Assembly: GCA_021521415.1 (NCBI GenBank)
Contig: JAIQDT010000026.1
Span: 4,553,001 to 4,617,000 of the forward strand
Length of the DNA: 64,000 nucleotides
Direction of reading: 5' to 3'
From: Bidens hawaiensis
Lineage: Eukaryota > Streptophyta > Magnoliopsida > Asterales > Asteraceae
Below, one piece after another: positions 11,651 to 22,531 of this stretch; the first letter of the stretch is position 1; the number at the start of each line of letters is the position of its first letter. The translations under genes were made by a program, and so were the position numbers. The notes under the pieces are model-generated. The model searched no databases, had not been told where the DNA came from, and saw only the letters and a list, made by a program, of their open reading frames with translations.

Positions 11651-13304
11651 TGTGTTGTAAAGCACACTTATTTTCCGCACCTTTTATCTACGTAATTATA
11701 TTATATTTTATGTATTTTAACTTGTTTTGGGTAGGTTTTACATATTAATCTTTATCTTGTAGTCTATGGGTGAAAGAATGAAGAAACCAGACGTTTTGAG
11801 GAGCTTATGGGCCTTTTACGCATACGATTTCAAGAAACAACTCAAAGCCCGGCCCATATGCACCATGGAAGCCCAAGCCTTACAACACTATTATAACATA
11901 AGAAAATAAATATAAACCCTAAACCTAGCCCCCTAGTTCCGATCGGATAGATTGGCAACAAGAAAAAAAGAAAAGTGTCGCTAGGGTTTGAAGGTGTGGA
12001 GGCAAAGAAAGAAGAAGGAGGCAAGAACCAAGGCTCGGGAACGTTTCTCATTCGTTTTTTCACAGCCATGAGCAGCCATAACCATCTTATATCCTTTCTC
12101 TTTAAACATTGTTCATGATTTTATCTTTCTTGATCAATGGTTAATTTGTTTTGCAATTATGTTAGAGATTGACTTGTTTATGATTGCTATTGATTGTTGA
12201 ACGATTGTTAAGATGATTGGGATGAGTTTATTAATGATTTTATTGAGTATTCATGGCTGTCCAAATATGATTAGAGGCTAATCTTGTCGGTTCTACCTAG
12301 GAATGATGATAATTGCTAGTGTTTGATGAGTTTATAAGATTGTTTTATTGATAGACGTATATTGTTATTCTAAAGTTTGATTTAGACATGAAATAGGTTG
12401 TGTTTAAGGGCTGGAAATTTTGGGTAATTCATTGCTTAAACTCCTTGCGTTGGTTGATTAGTTTTGTATTGATTGATCGGTGCTTGTTTAATTCTAGACT
12501 TTGTGTTTAGGGTTTGTTTGCGGTAGGTACAACCGTAGGGTTTTGCGCATGAATTTGTGGTTAAAGTATAGCAGTTAGACACCTTCTTAGAGACCGAGAG
12601 GTGATAAGAAGTTAGGGTTGTCTCATTTCCTTTGCATGCTAGAATAAGAATTGCACGAGAGCGAGTTCGTTTCTTGTCAGGTTTAGGTGTCTTGAGCGAC
12701 TAGTTGATCTATTTTGGTTTAAGTTGAATTGTTCCTCTATCCTTGGTTGTGTAGTATTCATTGCCATTAGGGTCGAGTGTTGGTGAGACCGAGAGGTGAG
12801 TCAACATTAGAACACGTTAACAATTGTTTCCCGGTTTGGTCGTTTTAGCCGATTTTGAGAAGTTAAGGCTTGTTGAGTGAGACCGAGTGGTAATCCAGTG
12901 AGCCTGAGCGATCCTTAGTCGTGTCATCTTTAGGAACCGGTGTCTAGATGTCATCCAATCCAGTTGCTTGTTAGGCCAACAATTTGATTGAAACCTAGGT
13001 AGACGTTTTTCTCCATCCTAAGTTAACACAGTTAGTTTCCCATTAAGTTTTCTATTTTTGGTAACTTTTGACAGTCAGTCCAATTAGTCCAGTTATGTCA
13101 TTAAAAATCAAATCAATTAAATATTATTCTTGGGTAGGTCTTGTCTAGGGTCAGTGATCTTTAGCGTTTATACATGTCTTCGTGTTCGATAGTTGGACTT
13201 TCTAGGTCTATACTACTTGCGACGGGTACACTTGCCGATTGTGTGTGGTTTTAGGATTTTCGTTTTATATTTAAAGCTTAGTTGTGAGGGTTATCCGACG
13301 CACA
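11651..13304 (+). mobile_element. Athila 5' LTR
   Basis: Opens TGTGTTGT and closes near ACGCACA, followed within 10 bases by a tRNA-Asp-type primer site, which is the Athila hallmark. The start is set by the break in gypsy LTR 3; the end is uncertain by a few bases. A TATA box and a following AAACCCTA-rich stretch mark the likely transcription start. No matching 3' LTR is in the window. Confidence 0.75.
11911..11916 (+). promoter_or_regulatory. Putative TATA box in the Athila LTR
   Basis: TATAAA inside AAATATAAACCCTAAACC, about 260 bp into the LTR. Position and context suit an LTR promoter; no experiment implied. Confidence 0.35.
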
Positions 13305-13312
13305 CCATGTTT

Positions 13313-13330
13313 TTGGCGCCGTTGCAGGCG
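13313..13330 (+). promoter_or_regulatory. Athila primer-binding site (tRNA-Asp type)
   Basis: TTGGCGCCGTTGCAGGCG; the usual Athila site is TGGCGCCGTTGCCGGGG, complementary to the 3' end of tRNA-Asp, so there are mismatches at its far end. Confirms the LTR end just upstream. Confidence 0.8.
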
Positions 13331-13454
13331 ACACGGTTTTAGGCGTTTTGAGAGCAATCCGAGTTAGGACTTACCATGTGTGCTACATGTAATTATTTTT
13401 GTTTTGTTTACTTGTTAGGATAGTTTGGCTTCTTTTATTGAGTTGTATAGTTGT

Positions 13455-13639
13455 ATACGACATACTCAATCTCGTGGACCACCTGACATTGAAGCATTTC
13501 CCGAGCCTGAGAGAGAGTTCTGTGAGAGACGTCGCATCGTTTAATCATCATCCGTTGGTAGTTTAACCTCTTCTCCTACATTTTCCGACTTTGATGATAG
13601 TGATAGGATCATGGGCGACAATCCACCACCTAGGAGGAC
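13455..13639 (+). pseudogene. gag: Athila gag, N-terminal fragment
   Basis: Translates in one frame as a leader with RGPPDIEAFPEPEREF, then a stop after CERRRIV, then ...SDFDDSDRIMGDNPPPRRT up to 13639. Athila gag proteins commonly have an acidic leader before a MADN/MGDN segment; that resemblance is from memory. The frame is cut at 13640 by the non-autonomous element and resumes at 16156. Already dead before the insertion is likely, given the in-frame stop. Confidence 0.6.
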
Positions 13640-14057
13640 TGTTGGTTTAGCCGGGACCGAGACGATCCGAGCGCGTTCGAGACGGAAGGCTTGATAACCA
13701 AAGACGGATAGAAACAAACACGAAAACAAACGATTTCATTGATAAAAACGAAAGATTACATGCTTGTTTAAACACTGAAATCACGATCTATGGCAGGGGG
13801 AGGTCGAGCATGGCCTCCCCCCTCATCCGGACAGCACCTGGGCCCCGGGCACGCAAATCCTCTACTGTTCACGCCTGAAAGCTGGTATTTATACCCGCTG
13901 CCATTCGGTCAGGACTCATTCGATCGAATGAGTATCCATTTGAAAATGCTCTTTCAAATGGATCACTTTCAGCGTGAACCACTACCTAGGTGTACAGCAT
14001 ACAACATAAACATTCTAAACTATTCGCCAAGCGACGGCCACACAATGTGCACCAACA
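13640..14057 (-). repeat. 3' LTR of the non-autonomous element
   Basis: 418 bp, TGTTGG...CCAACA. Compared with the other LTR it lacks 61 bp in the palindrome cluster, keeping one ATTCGATCGAAT. A TATA box (TATAAATA on minus) is at 13886-13893. An inverted repeat GGGGGAGG...CCTCCCCC lies near 13796-13823. Confidence 0.9.
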
Positions 14058-14070
14058 AATTCCCCCTTGG
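14058..14070 (-). promoter_or_regulatory. PPT of the non-autonomous element
   Basis: Minus strand reads CCAAGGGGGAATT directly before the LTR start TGTTGG: a polypurine tract priming plus-strand synthesis. Confidence 0.8.
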
Positions 14071-14636
14071 ACGTTGCTTGCGAATTGCTGTAGACACCTC
14101 TTGCAATCTTCAGTCAAATCTTCTGCTTTATCTTGATAATCACGTTGAAGAATACCATCTTTGCAGCAAGATTCCCCCTTAGACTGAACTCTCAGTTAAT
14201 GATGCAAAGTGTTCTCCATTGCTGATATCTTCAGACAAAACAATCTGTTTAAAAACAACCAACTATAGAAATTCCCCCTCAGACGTTGGCGTGTATCCCA
14301 ATATATAGACGTGTAAGCTCATATCGTCTTCCGCTGACTTAATAATGTATTGGGCAATCTTTGATGAGGCTTCCGATCCACAGCTACTCCCCCTAAACAG
14401 ATTAGTTAGTATGCAGATTCATCATCGGAGACAAAGACACATCATTAACTTCGTGATTGCGAATCACCATTCTTCAACAGAATTCCCTCCAGAAAAGATG
14501 CAGAAGTTGCTTTTGACAGTACTTCGTTGACTTCTTCAACAGTAGCAGCTTCTGCAGGAATTGTTGAACTTGGAGATGATTGAGGAACATTTGACTCTTT
14601 TGCTTGATCCTCCTTAATCTCCAGATAATCACAGAC

Positions 14637-14960
14637 CGATTCCCTCCACGAAGCGGAATTCTCACATGCGGAAAATAAATATTTGACGCTGATTGGCCCA
14701 TAAATAGTCAGATGCTCCTGACTACCCCACAATAAGTCAAACTCAGATTCTCTCCACAAAGCAGAATCTTCAGAATGCGGAAAATAAATTATTTGACGCT
14801 GATTGGCCCATAAATAGTCAGATGCTCCTGACTACCCCACAATAGCTCAAACTCAGATTCTCTCCACAAAGCAGAATCTTCAGAATGCGGAAAATAAATT
14901 ATTTGACGCTGATTGGCCCATAAATAGTCAGATGCTCCTGACTACCCCACAATAACTCAT
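14637..14960. repeat. 110-bp tandem repeat, about three copies
   Basis: Units begin near 14638, 14746 and 14856 with GATTC(T/C)CTCCAC and end ACTACCCCACAATA. Copies two and three are almost identical; copy one is more diverged. Internal to the non-autonomous element. Confidence 0.85.
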
Positions 14961-15354
14961 CAGTAATCACTTTTCTCTGTTCTTCTGTGTTCTTATAACA
15001 ATCACCACTGTAGAAGCTCAATGAACAAGGGGTTATCCATTAAACTTGTAAACGATAATTCCTTCAGGTGATTGTGCTTTGTTCATTGCCCCAATTTGCC
15101 GCTTTAACCATTAAACATTTAAACGCTTCGACATTTGCCGGCAAATATCAGTGAAAATTTCACTGTCACCAAACTTTTTCTGGATTGTAATCAACTTGTA
15201 TAGGATGTCCAGAAAAATCTTCATCACTGACCCGAAAATTAACCGAAAATTTCCCGGAAATTTTGTCGAAAAAATTTTATTTTTGCCAAACTTTTTCAGA
15301 AGACTTCCCGACTGATAAAAATGGCTTGGGCAAATTTTCGTGTAAGCGGGCGTT

Positions 15355-15520
15355 CCAGTTCGATCGAATACAATCTGATTCGATCGAATGAAGTCAATCG
15401 AATGGGCGGGAAAACTGACGTTTGAATTTGACACTTTTGAGCGGGAAGACTGATTCGATCGAATCAGTCAATCGAATAGGCCTATTCGATCGAATGGGGA
15501 ACTCGTTCGATCGAATGGAC
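15355..15520. repeat. ATTCGATCGAAT palindrome cluster (leader)
   Basis: Five copies of TTCGATCGAA plus half sites (TCAATCGAAT) in about 165 bp, between the internal region and the primer site. The same palindrome lies four times in the 5' LTR (15949-16022) and once in the 3' LTR, in each case just upstream of the TATA box. Confidence 0.8.
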
Positions 15521-15652
15521 TGATTCGACTCCTTCAACGCCAGCCCAGAAAACGCGAAGAACACGAAGAACACACCAACAGTTTAACGTCCAGAACGCAT
15601 AAAATCAAGAGCTCGGCTTGCTAGATCGGTTGTTAGACCTTTCTAGCGGTAA

Positions 15653-15670
15653 CCGTGGCTCTGATACCAA
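15653..15670 (-). promoter_or_regulatory. Primer-binding site, initiator tRNA-Met type
   Basis: Minus strand TTGGTATCAGAGCCACGG, two bases inside the LTR end. Fixes element orientation as minus. Confidence 0.85.
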
Positions 15671-15671
15671 T

Positions 15672-16150
15672 TGTTGGTTCAGCCGGGACCGAGACGATCC
15701 GAGCGCGTTCGAGACGGAAGGCTTGATAACCAAAGACGGATAGAAACAAACACGAAAACAAACGATTTCATTGATAAAAACGAAAGATTACATGCTTGTT
15801 TAAACACTGAAATCACGATCTATGGCAGGGGGAGGTCGAGCATGGCCTCCCCCCTCATCCGGACAGCACCTGGGCCCCGGGCACGCAAATCCTCTACTGT
15901 TCACGCCTGAAAGCTGGTATTTATACCGGCTGCCATTCGGTCAGGACTCATTCGATCGAATGAGTCCTATTCGATCGAATGGCAGACTCATTCGATCGAA
16001 TCAGAAACTCATTCGATCGAATGAGTATCCATTTGAAAATGCTCTTTCAAATGGATCACTTTCAGCGTGAACCACTACCTAGGTGTACAACATACAACAT
16101 AAACATTCTAAACTATTCGCCAAGCGACGGCCACACAATGTGCACCAACA
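15672..16150 (-). repeat. 5' LTR of the non-autonomous element
   Basis: 479 bp, nearly identical to 13640-14057. Contains four ATTCGATCGAAT palindromes at 15949-16022 and a TATA box (15918-15925, minus) right after them in the direction of transcription. Confidence 0.9.
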
Positions 16151-16155
16151 AGGAC

Positions 16156-17517
16156 AGTTACAGACCGGGCCCAACCGGCCAATGCTAGCGCAAGATCCAG
16201 CATTGCACCACCCGCCATTGTAGTTAACACGAGCTGGCAGGTTCCATCGAACATTCTGAATACCATTTCTCATTCTGCTCAGTTTCACGGGTTACTTCAC
16301 GAGAACCCGCATATTCATTTTACTCGTATCGCGGGTATCCGTGACACTTTCCATCTTACCGGCGTATTCGAAGATGCCGTGAAACTCCACGTTTTTCCGT
16401 ACTCACTCGTTGATCATGCGAGTTTGTGCTCTAGTCCCTCCCACAGGGCTCCATAGCTACTTGGGCTGCCATGCAGACCTAATTTCTTGATAAATGCGAT
16501 CCTCTGGCTAAGCCACTCGTTTGCGTAACCAGATTCATTCTTTTTAGATGGAGGACACAAAGAGTTTCTACGAGGCATGGGAGTGTTTTAAAAATCTGTT
16601 AGCGTTGTGCCCGAACCACAGCTTGCAAGATTGGGTGGTTGTAGAGAAGGTTTTTAATGAAGTGACGTACGCGATGCATAATATGCTAGACACGGCGGCG
16701 GGAGGAAATTTGCTGACGACGAAGGACCCGGATGAGTGCATCGCTTTGTTTAAAGGGTTAGCAATGAGTGGGTACCAGCGAACACCCGCCAGAGGTGGTA
16801 AGACCGTCGATTCCATATCACGCGGCATGCATTCGGTGGTCACGAGCACCGTACTTACGGCACAGGTCGAAGCGTTGGCGAAGATTGTGAAGGACTTGCA
16901 GACGAAGAGCAAACTGTGCGGGATATGCAGAGGAGGGCATGATACCATTCAGTTCCCTGTCAGTTCGCAGGAGGAGGCCGTAAACTATATAGGAAACCCA
17001 AACCGAAATCAAAAATTCTTTCAATTCTTATAACTCAGGATGGAGAGGCAAGCAGAATGCCAACTGGAGGAGTGGCAATCAGTCCGGTTTTCATCAGCGT
17101 CAGAGTCTGTTTCATGATGCGGGTGAAGGAGCGAGCAGTAGGGAGAAGAAGCCCACTTTAGAGGAGATGATGGCGCAGAAGACACAGATGTTGTCACAGC
17201 TTATGACACGAGAGGATTCCCGACATAAAGAGACCCAGGAGAAGTTTCGCGAGAACGAGCAGTTCATGAGGAATCAGGGAGCGTCGATTCAGAGTCTCGA
17301 GAGGAAGATGGGAGAGATAGCTAGTCGGTTGAACGAGGGACCGCAGGGTACGATATCGAGTAATACCGAGCAAAACCCAAAGGGAATCGCGAAAAATGTG
17401 ACGACGAGGAGTGGTGCAGGGGCTCGAGATGAGCCCATGATTCAGCAGAGGTCCAGAGGAGGAGTTGTCGAGGAGCCTGTAGTAGTTGTAGAGGAGCAAG
17501 TGGATGAGGAGATTTAG
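16156..17517 (+). pseudogene. gag: Athila gag, main part
   Basis: Continues the gag interrupted at 13640. Visible blocks: HENPHIHFTRIAGIRDTFHL then FEDAVKLHVFPYSL (the capsid-like block with LRLFPFSL in relatives); SFYEAWECFKNLLALCPNH around 16563-16620; and from 17167 a coiled-coil-like stretch followed by RLNEGPQGT and GIAKNVTTRSG, the end of the Athila gag. Stops near 16450 and 17033 and frame changes between these blocks show it is dead. Gag would form the virus-like particle core in the cytoplasm. Confidence 0.75.
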
Positions 17518-17615
17518 ATGGAGTCTCCGCCGGCCTAGGTGCATCATAGGAGCAACCCAGGGAGTTCAGCACAGGCTGAGAGACATCGGTTACCGAGCGA
17601 GCCACCGAGAGTCTA

Positions 17616-18178
17616 CAAACCTAAAGTGCCATATTCCAGGTGACTCCGCAGAGATAGAGTTGAGGAGCAGAATTCTAAATTTCTTGATCTTTTGAAGCAG
17701 CTTCACCTTAATATTCCATTCCATGAGGCACTTACTCAGATGCCTAACACCCAAAGTTCCTTAAGGATATTCTCTCGAATAAGGAGAAGTTGGCTGAGGT
17801 AGCTACCATCCCTTTGAGTGCTAGTTGTTCTGCTGTCTTACAGAGGAAGTTACCTAAGAAGATTTCCGATCCAAGGAGTTTCACGATTCCCTGCATCTTA
17901 AGTGATGATACGGTTATTCATACGCTGACTGATCTTGGTGCTAGTATTAATCTCATGTCGTATTCCGTGTATAGAAAGCTGGGTTTAGGCAAACCGAGGC
18001 CTACCAGGATGAGTATCCAGCTTGCTGATCGTTCTGAGAAATACCCTGGGTTTAGGCGAACATACTTGGTCGTGTCGACAAGTTCATCTTCCCTGTGGAC
18101 TTTGTCATTCTGGACATGAACGATGATGATAGTGTACCGCTTATCTTAGGCTGACCATTCCTTGCCACTGCACAAGCG
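17616..18178 (+). pseudogene. Athila protease region
   Basis: Opens with YKPKVPYSR-like linker and KQLHLNIPFHEALTQMP, then the aspartic protease block TLTDLGASINLMSYSVYRKLG at about 17920-17985, where D-L-G-A-S replaces the DTGA of other gypsy proteases, as usual in Athila. Frame slips near 17750 and 18050 and stops near 18120-18152 interrupt it. Protease would cut the Gag-Pol polyprotein. Confidence 0.75.
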
Positions 18179-19640
18179 TTGATCGACGTCTGCGAGGGTA
18201 AGTTGATCTTGAGAGTTAGGGATGAGAACGTCACCTTTAACGTTCGACAGTCACTTAAACACCCCATGTCTGCTGATGACTCCTTGTACTTTATCAAAAC
18301 CATCATGGAGCATGTTGGGGAGTTTTTCAGTAAGATCTTTGGAGGATCTGCCTCCGACACTCAAATTCTCGATAGGGACATTCCGGTGATTGAGATGGTT
18401 GCCATGGCCGATCAGTCAACGGAAGATGACACCGAGTTACATACCCATGAGTCTGAAGTGTCTGCTGGGATCGTACGAGACAATCCGATGGACCGACCTT
18501 CTGTCGAGAGTCCCCCTCCTTCCTTAAAGCTTAAGGATTTTCCTGCCCATTTGGAGTACGCGTTTTTGGAACAGGAGAGGAAGTTGCCAGTTATTATTGC
18601 ATCTGCTTTGACGGAGATAGAGAGAGAGAGAGATTGTTGAGGGTGCTTCGAGAGCATAGGGAGGCCATTGCATGGAAAATTATCGACATTAGGGGTATCA
18701 ACCCTTCGTTCTGCACTCATAAAATCCTCATGGAGGATAATTTCAGATCTGTCATTCAGCCGCAGCGGCGGCTTAATCCGAAGATGCAGGAGGTCGTGAA
18801 GAAGGAGATTATCAAACTCCTTGATGCAGGGATCATATTCTTCATTTCTGATAGTTCTTGGGTTAGTCCAGTCCAAGTGGTTCCTAAAAAGGGTGGCATG
18901 ACTGTCGTCACCAATGAGAGGAACGAGCTCATTCCCACTAGGACTGTGACCGGTTGGAGAGTCAACTTCGAATACCGCAGACTGAATGATGCCACGAGGA
19001 AAGACCACTTTCCTTTACCTTTCATCGATCAGATGTTGGAGCGTTCGGCAGGTCAGCAGTACTATTGCTTCTTGGATGGTTTCTCCGGGTACTGTCAGAT
19101 TCTGATTGCTCCCGATGACCAGAAGAAAACCACATTTACCTGCACATGCGGCACGTTTGCTTATACACATATGCCGTTCGGACTGTGTAACGCTCCAGCC
19201 ACATTTCAGAGGTGCATGGTGGCTATCTTTCATGACATGATCGAGGACTCCATGGAGGTGTTCATGGACGATTTTTCTGTGTTTGGGAGTTCTTTTGATC
19301 ATTGTCTCTTCAACCTTGAGAGGATGTTAGCCCGATGCGTTGACACCAACCTAGTCCTTAACTGGGAGAAGTGTCGCTTAATGGTACACGAGGGCATCGT
19401 TTTGGGGCATCCTATTTCAAGTGCGGGGATAGAGGTCGATCGAGCGAAGGTCGAGACCATTTCCAATCTTCCCCCACCCACTTCTTTGAGATCCATCCGG
19501 AGTTTCATGGGTTACGCTGGGTTCTACCGTCGGTTCATTAAAGTTTTTTCTGAAATCGCGAGACCCATGACCAAACTTCTGGAGAAGAATGCCCCGTTTG
19601 TGTTTTTTGAGCATTGTATCGAGGTGTTTGATCTTTTTAG
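18179..19640 (+). pseudogene. pol: Athila reverse transcriptase
   Basis: Two frames joined by a slip at a GA-repeat (18616-18633): the linker ending FPAHLEYAFLEQERKLPVII, then RVLREHREAIAWKI...DIRGINPSFCTHKI and the RT palm and fingers. Key blocks: GWRVNFEYRRLNDATRKDHFPLPF, YYCFLDGFSGYCQI, FGLCNAPATFQRC and catalytic FMDD (about 19261-19275). The end RSFMGYAGFYRRFI is intact. Another frameshift near 19600-19650 leads into RNase H. Copies element RNA into DNA in related active elements; this copy cannot. Confidence 0.85.
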
Positions 19641-20075
19641 AATACAAACTCGTTAACGCCCAGATCATGATTGCTCTCGACTGGTCGCTTCCTTTTGAGT
19701 TGATGTGTGATGCGAGAGACTTCGCAGTCGGAGCGGTTCTTAGACAGCGGAAGGAAAGATATTTCCATCCGATTTACTATGCTAGTCGGACCTTGAATGG
19801 TGCCCAGGAGAGTTACACCACCACCGAGAAAGAGCTTTTAGTTGTGGTGTTTGCGTTCGATAAATTCAGGTCCTATCTAGTTCTGTCCAAGACGATTGTG
19901 TACATGAATCATTCTGCCATTCGTTATCTCTTCAGCAAACTGGATGCTAAGCCACGCCTTATCCGATGGATCCTGTTGCTTCAAGAGTTTGATATTGAGA
20001 TCCGCGATAAAAAGGGGGCCAAGAATGTGGCGTCCGATCATCTCTCACGTCTTGAGGGAGCTGAGTTAGGAGAGC
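19641..20075 (+). pseudogene. pol: Athila RNase H domain
   Basis: LPFELMCDARDFAVGAVL carries the first acidic residue, TTTEKELLVVVFAFDKFRSYL the second, and IRDKKGAKNVASDHLSRLE the third (DHLSR). In the same open frame as the following integrase zinc region. Degrades the RNA of RNA:DNA hybrids in related active elements. Confidence 0.8.
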
Positions 20076-21414
20076 CAGGGGTCAGGATTAATGACCGCTT
20101 CCCGACAGAGAGTCTCATGTTTGTGACAGCTCAGGATGAAGGTTTTCCATGGTTCGCCGACTTCGTGAACTATCTTGTGGACGGGTACTACCCGAAGATG
20201 TCTTACCAGCAAAAGAAGAAATTATTTGCTGATGTTAAGTTTTACCTTTGGGACGACCCGCATCTTTTTCGTATAGGTGCTGACCAGTTGATCAGGAGGT
20301 GCGTGGACGTTAAGGAGGGATGGCAGATTTTGAGACATTGCCATGTTGGACCGACAGGAGGTCACCACGGTGCGAGTTTGACAGCGAAGAAAGTATTTAA
20401 TTGTGGTTTTTATTGGCCTTCGATTTTTAAAGATGCGCACGCGTTTGTTAGGAGTTGTGATCGTTCCCAGCGTGTCGGCAACATCTCGTCGCGAAATGAA
20501 ATGTCCCAGAATGCTATTTAGGTTTGTGAGGTTTTCGATATGTGGGGCATTGATTTCGTGGGACCGTTTCCATCTTCGTGTGGGAACAAGTACATACTCG
20601 TGGCGGTTGATTATGTTTCGAAGTGGGTTGAGGCAAAGGCCTTACCCACGAATGATGCCCGAGTTGTACATACTCGTTTTGGTGTCCCGAAGGCGTTGAT
20701 CAATGATAGAGGTACTCACTTCTACAATGTGCAGCTGGAGAAGGCGTTGCGACGCTATGGGGTCACCCATCGGCTTGCAACCGCCTAGCACCCACAGACT
20801 AGTGGGCAGGTAGAAGTGAGTAATCGAGGGATCAAACGTATTCTTGAGAAAACGGTTGGTTCGAATCTTCGGGATTTTACAAAAAGTTGGATGATGCGTT
20901 GTGGGCCTTCCGTACAGCCTACAAAACTCCGACCGGTTCCACACCGTTTCGGATGATCTATGGGAAGGCCTGCCACCTGCCCGTAGAGTTGGAGCACCGT
21001 GCTTCCTGGGCCCTACAGAGGGTCAATCTTGATATGTCCGCCGCGGAGAGCACTCGTTTCCACCAGTTGCACGAGTTAGAGGAGTTGAGGGATCACGCCT
21101 ACGCACAGTCGTTTAGGTATAATGAGCGGACGAAGGAACTGCACGATAGGAAATTGAAGGGGAACAAGCAGTTCAAGTGTGGGGATTTGGTCTTATTGTA
21201 TAATTCCCGGTTGAGGTTATTCCCGGGAAAGGTGAAATCCCGATGGTCGGGACTGTTCACGGTCAATGAGGTTTTCCCGTATGGTACGATTGAGATAGAG
21301 GATAAAAGCGGGAAGTTTAAGGTGAACGGTCATAGACAAAAGCATTACATTGGCGAGCCGATGGCTGATCAGACTGTCGAGGTATTCTACCTTAACTCGC
21401 TCACGAAGACGTAG
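20076..21414 (+). pseudogene. pol: Athila integrase
   Basis: An HHCC zinc region (ILRHCHVGPTGGHHG ... FVRSCDRSQR) precedes a stop at 20519-20521 in what is otherwise a continuous frame. The core has WGIDFVGPF (first Asp), INDRGTHF (second Asp) and [12 protein letters not shown] (Glu), with a second stop just before HPQT and a slip near 20880. About nine residues normally found between NDARVV and RFG are missing. The C-terminal part (20887-21414), [13 protein letters not shown] to KVNGHRQKHYIGEP, is open. Family: Athila rve-type integrase; non-functional here. Confidence 0.85.
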
Positions 21415-22157
21415 ACAGTTTGGATGCATCACTCGGGAGACTGTCCAAGTTTTAAAGTTTGTAATTCTGGTATTTGTTTATGCTATCTGTTTTATTTGTT
21501 TTTGTCTATTTCAGGATGTTACAAAATGAAACCGCTCGTACTCAATCTCCATTCGAGTCGGTCTATTAAAGGAGTGTTCTATTAAAAAAAAATAATTAAA
21601 AGAATAATAAAAAAAAATAAAAAAATATATATAGAAAATAAAAAAATTAAAAATTATAAAAACCAAAAACAAAAAAATACGTTTATTTCTTTTTGTTTTT
21701 GTTTTCTATTTTACGCCGCTATATGCGAGCAAGTTTGAGTTTTGCAGGTTATATTATGCGCATTGTAGCTACGATGGCATTCTGGAACTGGTTCTCCCGA
21801 GTTTGCGGCCGCAAATGAAATGCTATACGGTCGTTTGGTTGCTTCTCAACTATTGAAGACTCTGCACACAAACCAGGGAAGTAACCCGTTCTTTGTTTTA
21901 TTTTTTTATATTATATTTTTATCTTTGTTTTATTTTTATTTCAGTTTTATTTCTTTTCCTTGTTCTCATCAAGGAAGATTTCGTTCTAAGTGTGGGGATG
22001 AGATTTATTTTACTTAGTTGTAGAAAATTTTTGGAAAAAAAAACAAAAAAATTGAAAAATTTGAATAAAATTGTGCCTTGAAACTTGCTGTCTCTACGTT
22101 AAACAAAAAATGATATTATTACCGAGTCGTGTTTGCTTTATAACTACTTGGTGTTTT

Positions 22158-22215
<58 letters not shown>

Positions 22216-22531
22216 AATAAGAACAGTGCCCTAAATATATATATATATAATAAATAAGAAAAGCGCCCTTTAGACCCCATCGCAAGTAATGTATGGCAAC
22301 CGAACGGTTTAGACTCAATAATCAATGTGTCGATAGGCTCAGCCTTTGAGAATAAAGGGCGGTTTGGTTGTTGACCTAGTTAAACCTTTTAAATGGTCTG
22401 ACTTTATTGGGAAACATCTTAGGGGTTTTGTTTGTTTAACTTGAGAGTGCATATAACGGATCTAGATCTTGTGATTACATTGATGCTCATGTTGATTAGG
22501 TATACGATTAGGCTATATTTACGTTAGTAGG
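21415..22531 (+). other. Athila 3' non-coding region, truncated
   Basis: AT-rich sequence after pol, including CTAAGTGTGGGGATG (about 21986-22000), a motif I associate with the region after pol in Athila elements, and an (AT)n run. No env-like frame and no 3' LTR is seen before the copia LTR begins near 22532; the Athila 3' LTR must have been displaced or deleted. Confidence 0.6.
22158..22212. repeat. (AT)n microsatellite
   Basis: About 55 bp of uninterrupted AT dinucleotides in the Athila 3' region, followed by a shorter run at 22235-22248. Confidence 0.9.

Larger units (their letters stand above)
14071..15652 (-). other. Internal region of the non-autonomous element
   Basis: Non-coding in appearance. 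It holds further PPT-like runs (minus strand AAGGGGGAATC about 14169-14180, GAGGGGGAATT about 14271-14283, AGGGGGAGTAG about 14385-14396), a 110-bp tandem repeat, AT-rich inverted repeats around 15120-15300 (for example TTTGCCGGCAAA) and a palindrome cluster near the primer site. A minus frame of about 104 codons at 14445-14759 is partly made of the tandem repeat and is not recognised as any protein. Confidence 0.7.
13640..16150 (-). mobile_element. Young non-autonomous LTR element (TRIM/LARD-like)
   Basis: A complete 2511-bp element on the minus strand, flanked by perfect 5-bp target duplications AGGAC (13635-13639 and 16151-16155). It has two LTRs, a tRNA-Met-type primer site and a PPT, but no gag or pol. 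The LTRs differ by three substitutions over the 418 shared bases plus one 61-bp length difference, so insertion was recent. The PPT/LTR junction (AAGGGGGAATT then TGTTGG) closely resembles those of the Sirevirus-like elements at 22935 and 48836, suggesting it is mobilised by that lineage. Confidence 0.9.

Noticed and set aside
13796..13823. GGGGGAGG/CCTCCCCC hairpin as a terminator
   Set aside because: Bacterial-type terminators do not apply in a plant genome; it may be an RNA structure in the LTR but nothing more can be said.
16568..19302. Several long minus-strand frames opposite Athila gag and RT
   Set aside because: Shadows of plus-strand codon composition; none resembles a protein while the plus strand shows clear gag and RT motifs.
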